From NCBI GenBank assembly GCA_015056495.1, contig SVGC01000007.1:62001-126000 (forward strand): 64,000 bases of DNA. Direction: 5' to 3'. The DNA is from Butyrivibrio sp. (GTDB lineage Bacteria > Bacillota > Clostridia > Lachnospirales > Lachnospiraceae). The notes below the pieces were generated by a model that saw only the letters and a list, made by a program, of their open reading frames with translations, was not told the DNA's origin and made no database searches. Position numbers and translations under genes: made by a program. Below, piece after piece: positions 43,618-52,835 of the stretch (within the stretch, counting starts at the first letter, position 1; the number at the start of each line of letters is the position of its first letter).

Positions 43618-46600
43618 TATTCTTCCTCCATAAATGTTCCATTCTGCAATTCTTCAGCAATATTATTTAAAATTTCAATGCACTCTTCTCTACTCGTAGC
43701 TTTATTTAATTCTTTAGTAACCTTATCATAGTAATCACCAGTATGCATACTCGGATGATATGTACCTTCATCAACTTCTCTATTTGTAGGAAGAAATACT
43801 CCATTATTTGCATCATTGATATCAATTTTATATTTTTTTAAAATTTCTCGAGCATCTTTTGCACCTTTCGCAGTGCCCGCGACAATATGATGCGCAGCAT
43901 TTGGATAATTTGGGACTTCTATTCCTGCGTTTATCATGTTATCCCTTAATTTTTTTGAACTAGGAATAGATGAGCCATTTTCATAGTTCAATCCACTACT
44001 CATCAAAATGGTTGGTTCCTGCGGAGTCAGCGCAGGAATGGACTCCCATGGCTTTAATAGCTTTGGTACTAACACATCACCACCAGGAATTACTTCAATT
44101 GTAGTTTTTTCCTGCGGTTCTGCATATGGTGCTTCAATAGTTGGTGTCTGTACATCACCTTTCGGTATTATGTCTATTGACGGCTCATTACTATCAAATC
44201 TTGGAAAAGTGTCCCATAAACTTGGTACTGACACAGGCTGTGGACACATGATTGTGTTAACTGTATATACGTATCCACAATATATACCCAATATAATAAT
44301 TCCAAATTCTACTAAAGCTAAAGCTGCTTCTTTACCATTTCTATCAACATACTGTCTGGGATCATTAAAACAGTATATATAGTGATTTATTGAATCCGGA
44401 CAATTAATATATCCTCTGACACAATCTTCACCGGTAAACCTTCCTGACATAGGATCATAATTTCTAGCCTGTGCATAATATAAATTACTCTCCTCTTCCT
44501 GGTATCCAGTGAATGCAAATGGCTGAGTTATATTATTCTGTTTATTATACCATCTCTGTATTTTTCCTGTGTATGGATCAATCCTGTTTCCAAATGAATC
44601 ATAAGCATAAGGGTTATATGCTGCTCCATCTGTGCCTGTAAGATACATGGTACTTCCAAGTTCATCCAGCTGATAGAAGTTTCTTGTTCCTTCTCTTTCA
44701 AAGCTTACTACATTGTCATCATATGTGAAGGATGTTGTATGCCCGTTAATGTTCTGAGCAAGGAGGTTGTAATGATCTCTTGTTATGTCTGTAAGGTATC
44801 TTACTTCTTCTAATCCGCTCTTCTTACTGATACGTTGTCCAAAGTAGTTATAGGCGTAGGTTACTGTCTGAATATCAGCTTCTGTATTTCTTATGACTGA
44901 CTTCTCAAGAAGGTTCTGCATGTTGTAGGAGTAGCTCTTTGTAAGGGCTTCGTTCTCATACTCTGCTGTGAGGTTTCCTCTTCTGTCGTAGTCATAGGTT
45001 GTAACTGTAGGAACCAGGCTGCTTAAAAGCTCATTTCCAGAAGCTTTCTCTTCCACTGACTTCCTTACAAGTCTGTCAAGAATATCATAGGAGTAGGTTG
45101 TCTTCATGCCCTCTGCTGTCTCTGATGTCCTGTTTCCAAAAGCGTCATAGGTATATGCGCTCTGAAGGTTTCCGTTTCTTGTACTCTGTGTTAGTCTTCC
45201 AAGATCATCATAGCTATAAGCATATGTTCCGCTTATGTTCTCTAGGTCTCTTCTCTGCCTTGTTATGCTTGTTCTGTCACCTTTTTCATTATAGGTATAC
45301 TCATACTTATCAAGGATTCCCTTGCTGTCAGTACTAGTAAGGCGCTTTAATAATCCTCCAGGGTAGTAGTCATAGGTTGTTCCTGTTCCGTTAGGGAAGA
45401 TTCTTTCCTTAAGATGGCCATTTACATCGTAAGTGTAGTTTATGGTATCTGTCTTTCCATCCTTGATATCCCTTAGTGCTTTAAGTCTACCAAGACTGTC
45501 ATAAACATACTCGGCTCTCTTTCCGTCAGGATAGATGACTGCTGTCTTCTCTCCATTTGGACCATACTCGTAAGATACCTTTTCTCCATCAGGATTTGTT
45601 ACTGAAACGCATCTTCCAAGATTATCTGTATCTATCTTGGTTAGTCCAAGATGATCTTCTACTTCCTGTAAGATGTTAAGAGCATCGTATTTTAAGCGAA
45701 CGCTATGTCCATCTGCGTAGCTTATTCCTACGATATTTCCGGCATTATCTCTTGTGAAGATGGTCTCATTTCCGTCTCGGTCTATCTGACTTGCAAGTTC
45801 GCCCCTTTCATCGTATGAGTAGATTGTTTTCTGGCCAAGAGCATCTGTTTCTGAGATGAGCTTTCCAGAAAGATCATGTTCGAAAGTTGTTACATGACCT
45901 TTTCTATCAATTGAAGGGAATGCAGATTCATCTCGGTTGATAAAGTTCTCTTCTAATGTATCAGTCTCTACATCCTCATCTCCAAATCTCTCAATCCTTG
46001 AGAGAAGATCAAGCTCGTTATAAGTGTACTCTGTCCTGTTTCCAAGAGCATCGGTGACACTCTTTATCTTGCCTGTTCCTGTATAGGTGAATCTTGTAAT
46101 GCTTCCACAGTCATCTGTCTGCGCTACTCTTCCCATTGAATCATAGCTGTACTTTATGACTCTGCCATTTGAGCCAGTGACTGTGCTGGTTCTTCCGGCT
46201 TTGTCATAGGAATACTCGATGTAAAGACCATCTGTCTCGGTCTGCTTATTTAATCTTCCACATTCATCATATTCAAAGATATTTACAATGATCTCTTCTT
46301 GATCTACTGTGAGATCGTCTGTAGCAGCTTTCTTTGTAACCTTTACAAGCTTTCCACCTTCATAGTAATTTTCTGTGACTACTCCTATTGGATCTGTTGT
46401 TGTCTTCAGATTTCCACTTACATCATAGGTATAGGATGTGACATTTCCTTCCGGGTCTGTAGTACTGACAAGTCTTCCCATGCTGTCATAACTATTCTCT
46501 GTCTTTGAACCGTTTGCATGGGTTACAGTAATGACGTTTCCATTTTTGTCATATGTATAGGTGGTTGTATTTCCTTCTCCGTCTGTCTCTGTCTTTACTC

Positions 46601-49286
46601 TGCCAAGCTTATCGTAAGTGTAAGCTCTATTTATGATTGTTTTTGCGTCTGTGCCATTTGGAGTTCCGTTATTATCTGAATCTTTTTCGGCATCTATCAC
46701 AGCTGCGACAGTGAGTACATTTCCTGCCTTATCATGACTATAACCTGTCTTTCTTCCCATAGGATCTGTTACACAGATCATGTTTCCAAGAAGGTCGTAA
46801 GTATAGTGTATCTCTCCTCCGTTTGGAAGGGTGATACTATCTTCTTTCCATGAGCTGTTATAGGTTATCCTTGTGGTATGGTCTTCCTCATCTATATAAA
46901 GGAAAGGTTTTCCTATCTCGTTATAAGCCCAGATCTTAGTTGTTCCATCAGGGTTTATGATCTCTTCAAGAAGATTTGCACTGTTATAGGCATATCTGGT
47001 CACATTTCCAAGAGGGTCTGTAACTGATGTGATGTTATCTGATTCATCAAGGGTATACTCCGTTCTGTTTCCAAGGGCATCTATTGTTGCTGTGACTCTT
47101 CCAAGGCTGTCGCACTCGTACTTGGTTGTAACTCCTGCCTTGTCTGTAATAGAGCTGATATGACCATTTTCATCATAGGACAGGCTTACTTCAAGTCTGT
47201 CTGCTGACTTAATCTTAGTTACCTTGCCATCCTCATAATAGTATCTTGTTCTGTTTCCTTCAGGGTCTGTTATACTGTACAGGTTACCTTCAAGATCATA
47301 GGTGTACTTATAGGAGTTGCCCTCTGAATCTTTTTTATTTACAAGCTTTCCATCTGCATTGTAGGTATAGCTCTCGTTAAGGCCATCTGGTCCTATTACT
47401 TTTGTCAGGTGACCATGGCGGTCATAGAAATACCTTGTGGTGTAGCCGCGTCTGTCTGTTACAGAGGTCTTCTGGTTTCTCTCGTTATAGGTACAGTGCT
47501 CTTCTACTACCTTCTCACTGTTATTTACGTCCTGTACTGTATCACCTGGTTCTACTCCCACATATCTTGTTCCGATGTTTCGTCCTCTTTCATCGGATAG
47601 ATACTCTACCTTAAGACCATTCTGTTCTGTAGCTGTAGTTATATTATTTTCATCATCATAGCTGTAAGACATCTCTCCGCCATCAGGGAATATCTGATGG
47701 GTGACACGTCTCTTTTCATCATATTCATTTCTAAGGGCTACGATTCCGTCAGGGCTTAGCACGCTATCAATGAGTCCCTGCTCATTGTAGCTGTATCTTC
47801 TTACTGCGCCGTTTGGATATGTTACATCTGTAAGGAAATACTCTTTCTTGCCTTCTATTACCCTTATCTCATATCCATAGCTTAAGGTTCTATCTGTATT
47901 ATCTATTACCTTTGTGAGATACCCTTCGCTATCATAGAACAGTTCTATATATGAGCCATCATCTGTTACGACCTTTACAGGAAGTGGCTTTACTTCTCCA
48001 TCTATCTGCAGAGTATCATAGATGATGCTGATATAATCTTTGTCATTTTCTCCCTCGGATCTTAGATATCCTTCCCTGTCATACTCAGTATAAGTACCGT
48101 CATCTTTGGTTATCCTATATCCGTTCCTGGATTTTCTAAGAACGCCTTCTTCTCCGTGTATCTCAAGATAGGCTTCTTCTTTGCCATATATGGTCTTCTC
48201 ATATATGAGGCTTCTTCCATCGAAGGTGGTGATGGATATCTTTCCGTCCAGGTCTTCAGTGAGTCTTGTATCATACAGGCAGCTCCAGCCTCTTCCTAGG
48301 ATGCCTTTTGTTTCTGACTGAGCATTATAGAATCTTCTGAGGCTTATCTTATGAAGACCTCCTACTGTCAGGTCTACCCTGTCATTGATGTAGTTACCAC
48401 TGCTCATATTTACAGGGTCATACTTATATACCTGGCATCTGTCTACAAGTCCCTGGAGATAGAGCTGGTAGGTCTTCATGTAGGCAAGATAGTCTTCCAG
48501 CTGCTTACCTTCAAGAACATCTGTGATATTTGTCCAGTTGATGTTGCCCTTTGTTCCTGTATATCTTGAGATATCAAAGGTTCCATTATTCATGCCTTCT
48601 ACTATCTCTGTAAGATTAGATACGATAGTATCAAGGAGAGTCTTAAAGGTGCTTCCATCTATGTCATCTGAATGTTTATCGTGGAAATCAAGGAAGTTCT
48701 GTCTAAACTCAGGGACAAAGCCTGATGTCTTATCTGTGCTTACAAAGTCATCCATTGCTGTTACTGTATCAGCCGGCTTTGGCTTGGTATAGCTCTTTCT
48801 TGTGATCACATCACAGCCACTGGCTATGGATTCCACATCGCTGTGGATCTGGGTGATAGTAGGATGTATCCCAACAAAGCTCTCATTGTATGAAGCAAAG
48901 TCATCAATGATCTTTTTTAGCTGTGCTGTCTTAATGACTGCATCCTCAGTCTCAGAAAATGTATCTATAAAATCGTCAAGAAGAGCTTTCTTATCTTCAA
49001 AGCCATCTCCCTGCATCATTCCCTGCAGCAGCTGTATGCAATAGATAGTGTCTTCTACGAGATGTATCTGCATCTCGTTTACAAACTTTTTGGTCTCTTC
49101 TGCCTTGGGACCTGTGTGCTGATCATCATTGACATAGTCAAGAAGTGCGTTTACAAGGTCATCTGACATATCCAGAAACGGATTGTAGACTGTGTCAAAG
49201 CATGAATCAAAATATGATTTTATCTTACTGTAATGCCATTCAATTGAATCTTCCCCAACGCCTGATTGCGTATTGCTGTCTCCCAT
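43617..49286 (-). CDS. Rhs-family polymorphic toxin with C-terminal AHH nuclease
   Basis: This is an 1889-residue toxin. Residues 1-290 are an acidic helical domain without signal peptide or PAAR motif. DUF6531 starts at about 295 (DPVNMSSGNYINDRVDLTVGG). Dozens of YD/Rhs repeats (GNxTxYTYDxxGNL pattern) cover about 400-1640. The conserved core end is YYAQARNYDPMSGRFTGED and NHYIYCFNDPRQYVDRNG. A hydrophobic segment and a Pro-rich linker with repeated IPKGDVQTPTIEAPYAEP-like units come next. The last 110 residues contain NAAHHIVAGTAKGAKDA and NNGVFLPTN, the AHH nuclease signature. GGGGAA precedes the ATG. The export route is unknown; a helical N-terminus points to a type VII-like route, which is inferred. 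Confidence 0.92.
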   Translation of the reverse strand: MGDSNTQSGVGEDSIEWHYSKIKSYFDSCFDTVYNPFLDMSDDLVNALLDYVNDDQHTGPKAEETKKFVNEMQIHLVEDTIYCIQLLQGMMQGDGFEDKKALLDDFIDTFSETEDAVIKTAQLKKIIDDFASYNESFVGIHPTITQIHSDVESIASGCDVITRKSYTKPKPADTVTAMDDFVSTDKTSGFVPEFRQNFLDFHDKHSDDIDGSTFKTLLDTIVSNLTEIVEGMNNGTFDISRYTGTKGNINWTNITDVLEGKQLEDYLAYMKTYQLYLQGLVDRCQVYKYDPVNMSSGNYINDRVDLTVGGLHKISLRRFYNAQSETKGILGRGWSCLYDTRLTEDLDGKISITTFDGRSLIYEKTIYGKEEAYLEIHGEEGVLRKSRNGYRITKDDGTYTEYDREGYLRSEGENDKDYISIIYDTLQIDGEVKPLPVKVVTDDGSYIELFYDSEGYLTKVIDNTDRTLSYGYEIRVIEGKKEYFLTDVTYPNGAVRRYSYNEQGLIDSVLSPDGIVALRNEYDEKRRVTHQIFPDGGEMSYSYDDENNITTATEQNGLKVEYLSDERGRNIGTRYVGVEPGDTVQDVNNSEKVVEEHCTYNERNQKTSVTDRRGYTTRYFYDRHGHLTKVIGPDGLNESYTYNADGKLVNKKDSEGNSYKYTYDLEGNLYSITDPEGNRTRYYYEDGKVTKIKSADRLEVSLSYDENGHISSITDKAGVTTKYECDSLGRVTATIDALGNRTEYTLDESDNITSVTDPLGNVTRYAYNSANLLEEIINPDGTTKIWAYNEIGKPFLYIDEEDHTTRITYNSSWKEDSITLPNGGEIHYTYDLLGNMICVTDPMGRKTGYSHDKAGNVLTVAAVIDAEKDSDNNGTPNGTDAKTIINRAYTYDKLGRVKTETDGEGNTTTYTYDKNGNVITVTHANGSKTENSYDSMGRLVSTTDPEGNVTSYTYDVSGNLKTTTDPIGVVTENYYEGGKLVKVTKKAATDDLTVDQEEIIVNIFEYDECGRLNKQTETDGLYIEYSYDKAGRTSTVTGSNGRVIKYSYDSMGRVAQTDDCGSITRFTYTGTGKIKSVTDALGNRTEYTYNELDLLSRIERFGDEDVETDTLEENFINRDESAFPSIDRKGHVTTFEHDLSGKLISETDALGQKTIYSYDERGELASQIDRDGNETIFTRDNAGNIVGISYADGHSVRLKYDALNILQEVEDHLGLTKIDTDNLGRCVSVTNPDGEKVSYEYGPNGEKTAVIYPDGKRAEYVYDSLGRLKALRDIKDGKTDTINYTYDVNGHLKERIFPNGTGTTYDYYPGGLLKRLTSTDSKGILDKYEYTYNEKGDRTSITRQRRDLENISGTYAYSYDDLGRLTQSTRNGNLQSAYTYDAFGNRTSETAEGMKTTYSYDILDRLVRKSVEEKASGNELLSSLVPTVTTYDYDRRGNLTAEYENEALTKSYSYNMQNLLEKSVIRNTEADIQTVTYAYNYFGQRISKKSGLEEVRYLTDITRDHYNLLAQNINGHTTSFTYDDNVVSFEREGTRNFYQLDELGSTMYLTGTDGAAYNPYAYDSFGNRIDPYTGKIQRWYNKQNNITQPFAFTGYQEEESNLYYAQARNYDPMSGRFTGEDCVRGYINCPDSINHYIYCFNDPRQYVDRNGKEAALALVEFGIIILGIYCGYVYTVNTIMCPQPVSVPSLWDTFPRFDSNEPSIDIIPKGDVQTPTIEAPYAEPQEKTTIEVIPGGDVLVPKLLKPWESIPALTPQEPTILMSSGLNYENGSSIPSSKKLRDNMINAGIEVPNYPNAAHHIVAGTAKGAKDAREILKKYKIDINDANNGVFLPTNREVDEGTYHPSMHTGDYYDKVTKELNKATSREECIEILNNIAEELQNGTFMEEE

Positions 49287-49366
49287 AAGTTATTTTCCCC
49301 AACTTTATAAATTTTTTAATGGCCTTTGACATTTGATAGAACATCAATTTCGCCTTAAACAGTGTA

Positions 49367-49395
49367 ATTATAAACAATTGCAGCGCTTTATTCAA
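49367..49395 (-). promoter_or_regulatory. promoter of the Rhs operon
   Basis: TTGAAT (49395-49390), 17 nt and a perfect TATAAT (49372-49367), about 80 nt upstream of the Rhs ATG at 49286. Confidence 0.65.
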
Positions 49396-49500
49396 GTAAA
49401 GTGAACAAAAAAGGGCTTGCCTATTCAGTCAGCAACTTTGGCTAACAACCGAATTGTAACGGTGACCCAGATTGGAACATCCTCACACATCACCCATTTA

Positions 49501-49529
49501 TTGACATCACGCCCTATTTTGCATTATAT
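49501..49529 (+). promoter_or_regulatory. promoter of the cysteine desulfurase-mnmA operon
   Basis: TTGACA (49501-49506), 17 nt and TTATAT (49524-49529), 50 nt before the ATG at 49580. The 293-nt gap between this operon and the Rhs gene holds only the two divergent promoters as far as I can see. Confidence 0.7.
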
Positions 49530-49579
49530 TACCTACTGAACAACTAGGATTTGTATTACCATGAAAATAGAGGATTTAT

Positions 49580-50704
49580 ATGATTTATTTAGATAATGCT
49601 GCTACAACCAAAATGGATAGCCAGGTGTTGGAAGCAATGCTTCCATATCTTAGCGAAAGCTACCTTAATCCGTCAGCTTTTTATCAGGGTGCTGTCAAGA
49701 TACGCATGCAGGTGGAAGGTGCCAGGCGAAGTATTGCAGAAAAGCTTGGTGTTCCATCTGACACTATCTTTTTTACAAGCGGTGGAACTGAATCAGATAA
49801 CTGGGCAATAAGACTTGCAGCGCAGTTACAGTGCGAAAAAGGAAAGCATATAATAACATGTGCTATTGAGCATCCTGCTGTACTTAATACATTTAAATAT
49901 CTTCAGGAAAACGGTTATGATGTAACTTACGTAGGCGTTGACAGAAGCGGACGTATAGATCTTACTCAGTTAAAAGAGTCTATCCGTGAGGATACGGTTC
50001 TTATATCTATAATGCACGCCAACAACGAGCTGGGAACTATTGAGCCAATCGAGGAGATCGGTCAGATTGCCCATGAAAAGGATATTCTCTTTCATACTGA
50101 TGCAGTGCAGACTTTCGGACACATTCCGATTGATGTAGATGGTTGCAATATAGACCTTATGAGTGTTAGTGGCCATAAATTGTATGGTCCGAAGGGCATT
50201 GGTTTTCTCTACATCCGCGATAGAAGGCGTTTTGGAAGACTACACTTTGGCGGTAGCCAGGAAAAAGGGCTTCGACCGGGAACTGAAAATGTGCCAGGTA
50301 TCATTGGCTTATCTAAAGCTGTTGAAATTGCATATGATCGCTTAGAACAAGATATTACAAGTGTTTCAGCTCTTCGTGATCTATTTGCAGCCGAAATTAA
50401 AAAAGCCATTCCCGGCGTATGCATCAATGGGGATAATGAGCATCATCTCCCAGGCACAGTAAATGTTACTTTCAAGGGTATCCTTGGCGAATCACTGCTT
50501 ATTGCCCTTGATCAAAGCGGCATATGTGCATCTGCGGGTAGTGCATGCAGTGCTGGTGCTATTGAGCCTTCACATGTACTTATCGCCTGCGGACTCACTC
50601 CAGACGAAGCCGGCAGGACTTTAAGATTTAGCATCGGCCGAAACAATACTCCGGAAGAGATATTAAAAACAATTAGTGTATTAAAGACTATTTGTCGTGT
50701 ATAA
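49580..50704 (+). CDS. cysteine desulfurase (NifS/IscS-like, MnmA partner)
   Basis: This 374-residue PLP enzyme takes sulfur from cysteine as a persulfide. It shows IYLDNAATT at the start, TSGGTESDNWAI, IEHPAVLN, HTDAVQTFGH and SGHKLYGPKG with the PLP lysine. The catalytic Cys lies in SAGSACSAG near residue 325. GAGG precedes the ATG. mnmA follows after 55 nt, an arrangement like the B. subtilis yrvO-mnmA pair, in which the desulfurase feeds tRNA thiolation. No IscU or SufU is adjacent, which supports a dedicated role. Confidence 0.9.
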   Translation: MIYLDNAATTKMDSQVLEAMLPYLSESYLNPSAFYQGAVKIRMQVEGARRSIAEKLGVPSDTIFFTSGGTESDNWAIRLAAQLQCEKGKHIITCAIEHPAVLNTFKYLQENGYDVTYVGVDRSGRIDLTQLKESIREDTVLISIMHANNELGTIEPIEEIGQIAHEKDILFHTDAVQTFGHIPIDVDGCNIDLMSVSGHKLYGPKGIGFLYIRDRRRFGRLHFGGSQEKGLRPGTENVPGIIGLSKAVEIAYDRLEQDITSVSALRDLFAAEIKKAIPGVCINGDNEHHLPGTVNVTFKGILGESLLIALDQSGICASAGSACSAGAIEPSHVLIACGLTPDEAGRTLRFSIGRNNTPEEILKTISVLKTICRV

Positions 50705-50759
50705 TTGTGATGTCTGATTAATAATGGTCACAATTTTTTATGGAGATTTTTTATTTGAT

Positions 50760-51848
50760 ATGAAGAAAAAAGTAGTAGTAGGAATGTCTGGTGGCGTTGA
50801 TTCATCAGTATGTGCATGGCTCCTCAAGGAGCAGGGATACGAAGTGATCGGTGCTACCATGCAGATATGGCAGGCTGATGAATGCAAGGTTGAGCGTGAT
50901 GGCAGTTGCTGTGGCATATCAGCTGTCGAGGATGCAAGACGTGTGGCAGAATGCCTTGATATTCCTTATTATGTAATGAATTTTAGAGATACTTTCCAAA
51001 AAGAAGTCATAGATAGATTTACAGGCAGCTATCTTAAAGGATTGACACCTAACCCTTGTATAGCTTGTAACAGATATGTTAAATGGGGTGCTTTCCTTGA
51101 GAGATGCAGGCAGATAGGCGCTGATTACATCGCAACCGGTCATTATGCCCGCGTTATGCAGCTTCCAAATGGCAGATACACTGTGCAGAAGTCTGTTACT
51201 ACTGAAAAAGATCAGACTTATGTACTCTATAGCCTGACTCAGGATGAGCTCAGCGCTACTCTTATGCCGGTTGGAGATTATACCAAGCCTGAGATCCGTA
51301 AGATTGCAGAAGATCTGAATCTTCCAATTGCTCATAAAAAAGACAGTCAGGATATCTGCTTCGTTGATGATGGCGATTATGCCGGTTTTATCCAGAGGGA
51401 AAAGGGTACCCTTGGGCAGCCCGGTCCATTCAAAACACTGGATGGACAAATCGTTGGACAGCATACAGGAACAGTGCAGTATACTATCGGTCAGAGAAAA
51501 GGTCTGGGCGTAGCCCTTGGCCACCCCGTATATGTAACTGGCATCAATACTCAGTCCGGAGAGGTATTCCTTGGTTCCAACGAGGATCTCTTCAATGATG
51601 TACTCTTTGCTACAGACATTCAGTATATGGGCGTACCTCGATTTGATGAGGATACTGTATATCACGCCAAGATACGTTATTCACAGCAGAGTGTTGCCTG
51701 CAAGGTGCACTATGAAAAAGAAGATCTTATCAAGGTTACTTTTGAGGAAAAAGTAAGGGCAGCCACACCTGGTCAGGCTGTTGTTCTATACACAGATGAC
51801 TGGATCGCAGGCGGTGCAACTATCATTTCAAAAGACAAAAATTTATAA
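50760..51848 (+). CDS. mnmA: tRNA-specific 2-thiouridylase MnmA
   Basis: This 362-residue enzyme makes 2-thiouridine at the wobble position of tRNAs for Lys, Glu and Gln. The PP-loop GMSGGVDSS (residues 8-16) activates the uridine. The two catalytic cysteines appear in TPNPCIACN and DSQDICFVDDG. HYARV, QRKGLG and AVLYTDDWIAGGATI are also typical. The ATG at 50760 begins exactly at the conserved KKKVVVGMSGG; an in-frame ATG at 50724 would add 12 unrelated residues. It receives sulfur from the desulfurase encoded just upstream. Confidence 0.93.
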   Translation: MKKKVVVGMSGGVDSSVCAWLLKEQGYEVIGATMQIWQADECKVERDGSCCGISAVEDARRVAECLDIPYYVMNFRDTFQKEVIDRFTGSYLKGLTPNPCIACNRYVKWGAFLERCRQIGADYIATGHYARVMQLPNGRYTVQKSVTTEKDQTYVLYSLTQDELSATLMPVGDYTKPEIRKIAEDLNLPIAHKKDSQDICFVDDGDYAGFIQREKGTLGQPGPFKTLDGQIVGQHTGTVQYTIGQRKGLGVALGHPVYVTGINTQSGEVFLGSNEDLFNDVLFATDIQYMGVPRFDEDTVYHAKIRYSQQSVACKVHYEKEDLIKVTFEEKVRAATPGQAVVLYTDDWIAGGATIISKDKNL

Positions 51849-51871
51849 TCATAGATTAATGGGGAAAAGCT

Positions 51872-52768
51872 ATGACACTACAGCAGATGAAGTATGTAAT
51901 CGAGATTGCGGAACGAGGATCAATGAATGAGGCTGCCAAGTCTCTATTTATCTCGCAGCCATCTCTCTCAGGTTCTATTAAAGAGCTTGAAAAAGAACTT
52001 GGAATAACAATTTTTTCAAGAAATAACCGAGGAATCCTCTTGACCACTGAAGGCAGGGAGTTTCTGGGATATGCCAGACAGGTTCTTGAACAGTACAACC
52101 TGATGGAGAATCATTATCATGAAAAAGCTGATAATGAAAAGAAATTCTATGTATCAACTCAGCATTATACTTTTGCTGTAGAGGCTTTTTCAAAGACACT
52201 TCTGAAAGCCGGCATGGATGAGTATGATTTTGCCATCTATGAAACAAGGACACATGAAGTTATAGAAAATGTCAAAAATATGCGTAGTGAACTGGGAATA
52301 CTCTATCTTAATGATTTTAATGAGCAGATTCTCTCAGCTGAACTGAAGGAATACGGACTCATTTTTACTGAGCTTTTTGCATGCGATACCTATGCATACC
52401 TCAGCGCAGATCACCCTCTGTCAGGCAAAAGCAGTGTTTCTATCAAGGAACTCGAGGATTATCCTTGTCTTTCCTTTGATCAGGGCGACAAGAACTCTTT
52501 TTACTTTGCAGAAGAGGTTCTGAGCACTTATCCATATAAAAAGCTGATCCACGTTAATGACAGAGCCACAGCTCTGAACATGATGAAGCTCCTCAACGCC
52601 TACACTCTCTGCAGCGGCGTTATCTGTAAAGAGCTGAATGGTGAAGGCTACATGGCCATTCCTCTCCAGAGTGATGAAAAAATGCATATCGGATATATCA
52701 AGCGTTCCGATATCAAGTTAAGCCCTATCGCCAAGAGTTTTATCAAAGAAATGAAAAAATATGGGTAA
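51872..52768 (+). CDS. LysR-family transcriptional regulator
   Basis: This 298-residue regulator has the N-terminal winged helix-turn-helix (MTLQQMKYVIEIAERGSMNEAAKSLFISQPSLSGSIKELE, residues 1-40) and a periplasmic-binding-like effector domain (about 90-295). GGGGA precedes the ATG. It lies 23 nt after mnmA and may share its transcript. It converges with metY, so sulfur amino acid metabolism is a possible target, but no operator could be identified. Confidence 0.88.
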   Translation: MTLQQMKYVIEIAERGSMNEAAKSLFISQPSLSGSIKELEKELGITIFSRNNRGILLTTEGREFLGYARQVLEQYNLMENHYHEKADNEKKFYVSTQHYTFAVEAFSKTLLKAGMDEYDFAIYETRTHEVIENVKNMRSELGILYLNDFNEQILSAELKEYGLIFTELFACDTYAYLSADHPLSGKSSVSIKELEDYPCLSFDQGDKNSFYFAEEVLSTYPYKKLIHVNDRATALNMMKLLNAYTLCSGVICKELNGEGYMAIPLQSDEKMHIGYIKRSDIKLSPIAKSFIKEMKKYG

Positions 52769-52796
52769 ATTTCCCATTGCTTTATCAAAAATAGCA

Positions 52797-52827
52797 GGAG
52801 CTGTAGTATTGTACTACAGCTCCTTTT
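52797..52827. terminator. bidirectional terminator between lysR and metY
   Basis: GGAGCTGTAGTA (52797-52808), loop TTG, TACTACAGCTCC (52812-52823), then TTTT. A weaker T-rich run follows on the other strand. Both flanking genes converge here. Confidence 0.85.
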
Positions 52828-52835
52828 AACTGTTA

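Noticed and set aside
44400..48300. Regular repeats that could suggest a CRISPR or satellite array
   Set aside because: The repeats are in-frame YD/Rhs protein repeats of variable DNA sequence, with no constant direct repeat and spacer layout.
50919..51665. 248-residue open frame opposite mnmA
   Set aside because: It is antisense to a highly conserved gene, with no ribosome binding site noticed and no recognisable motifs.
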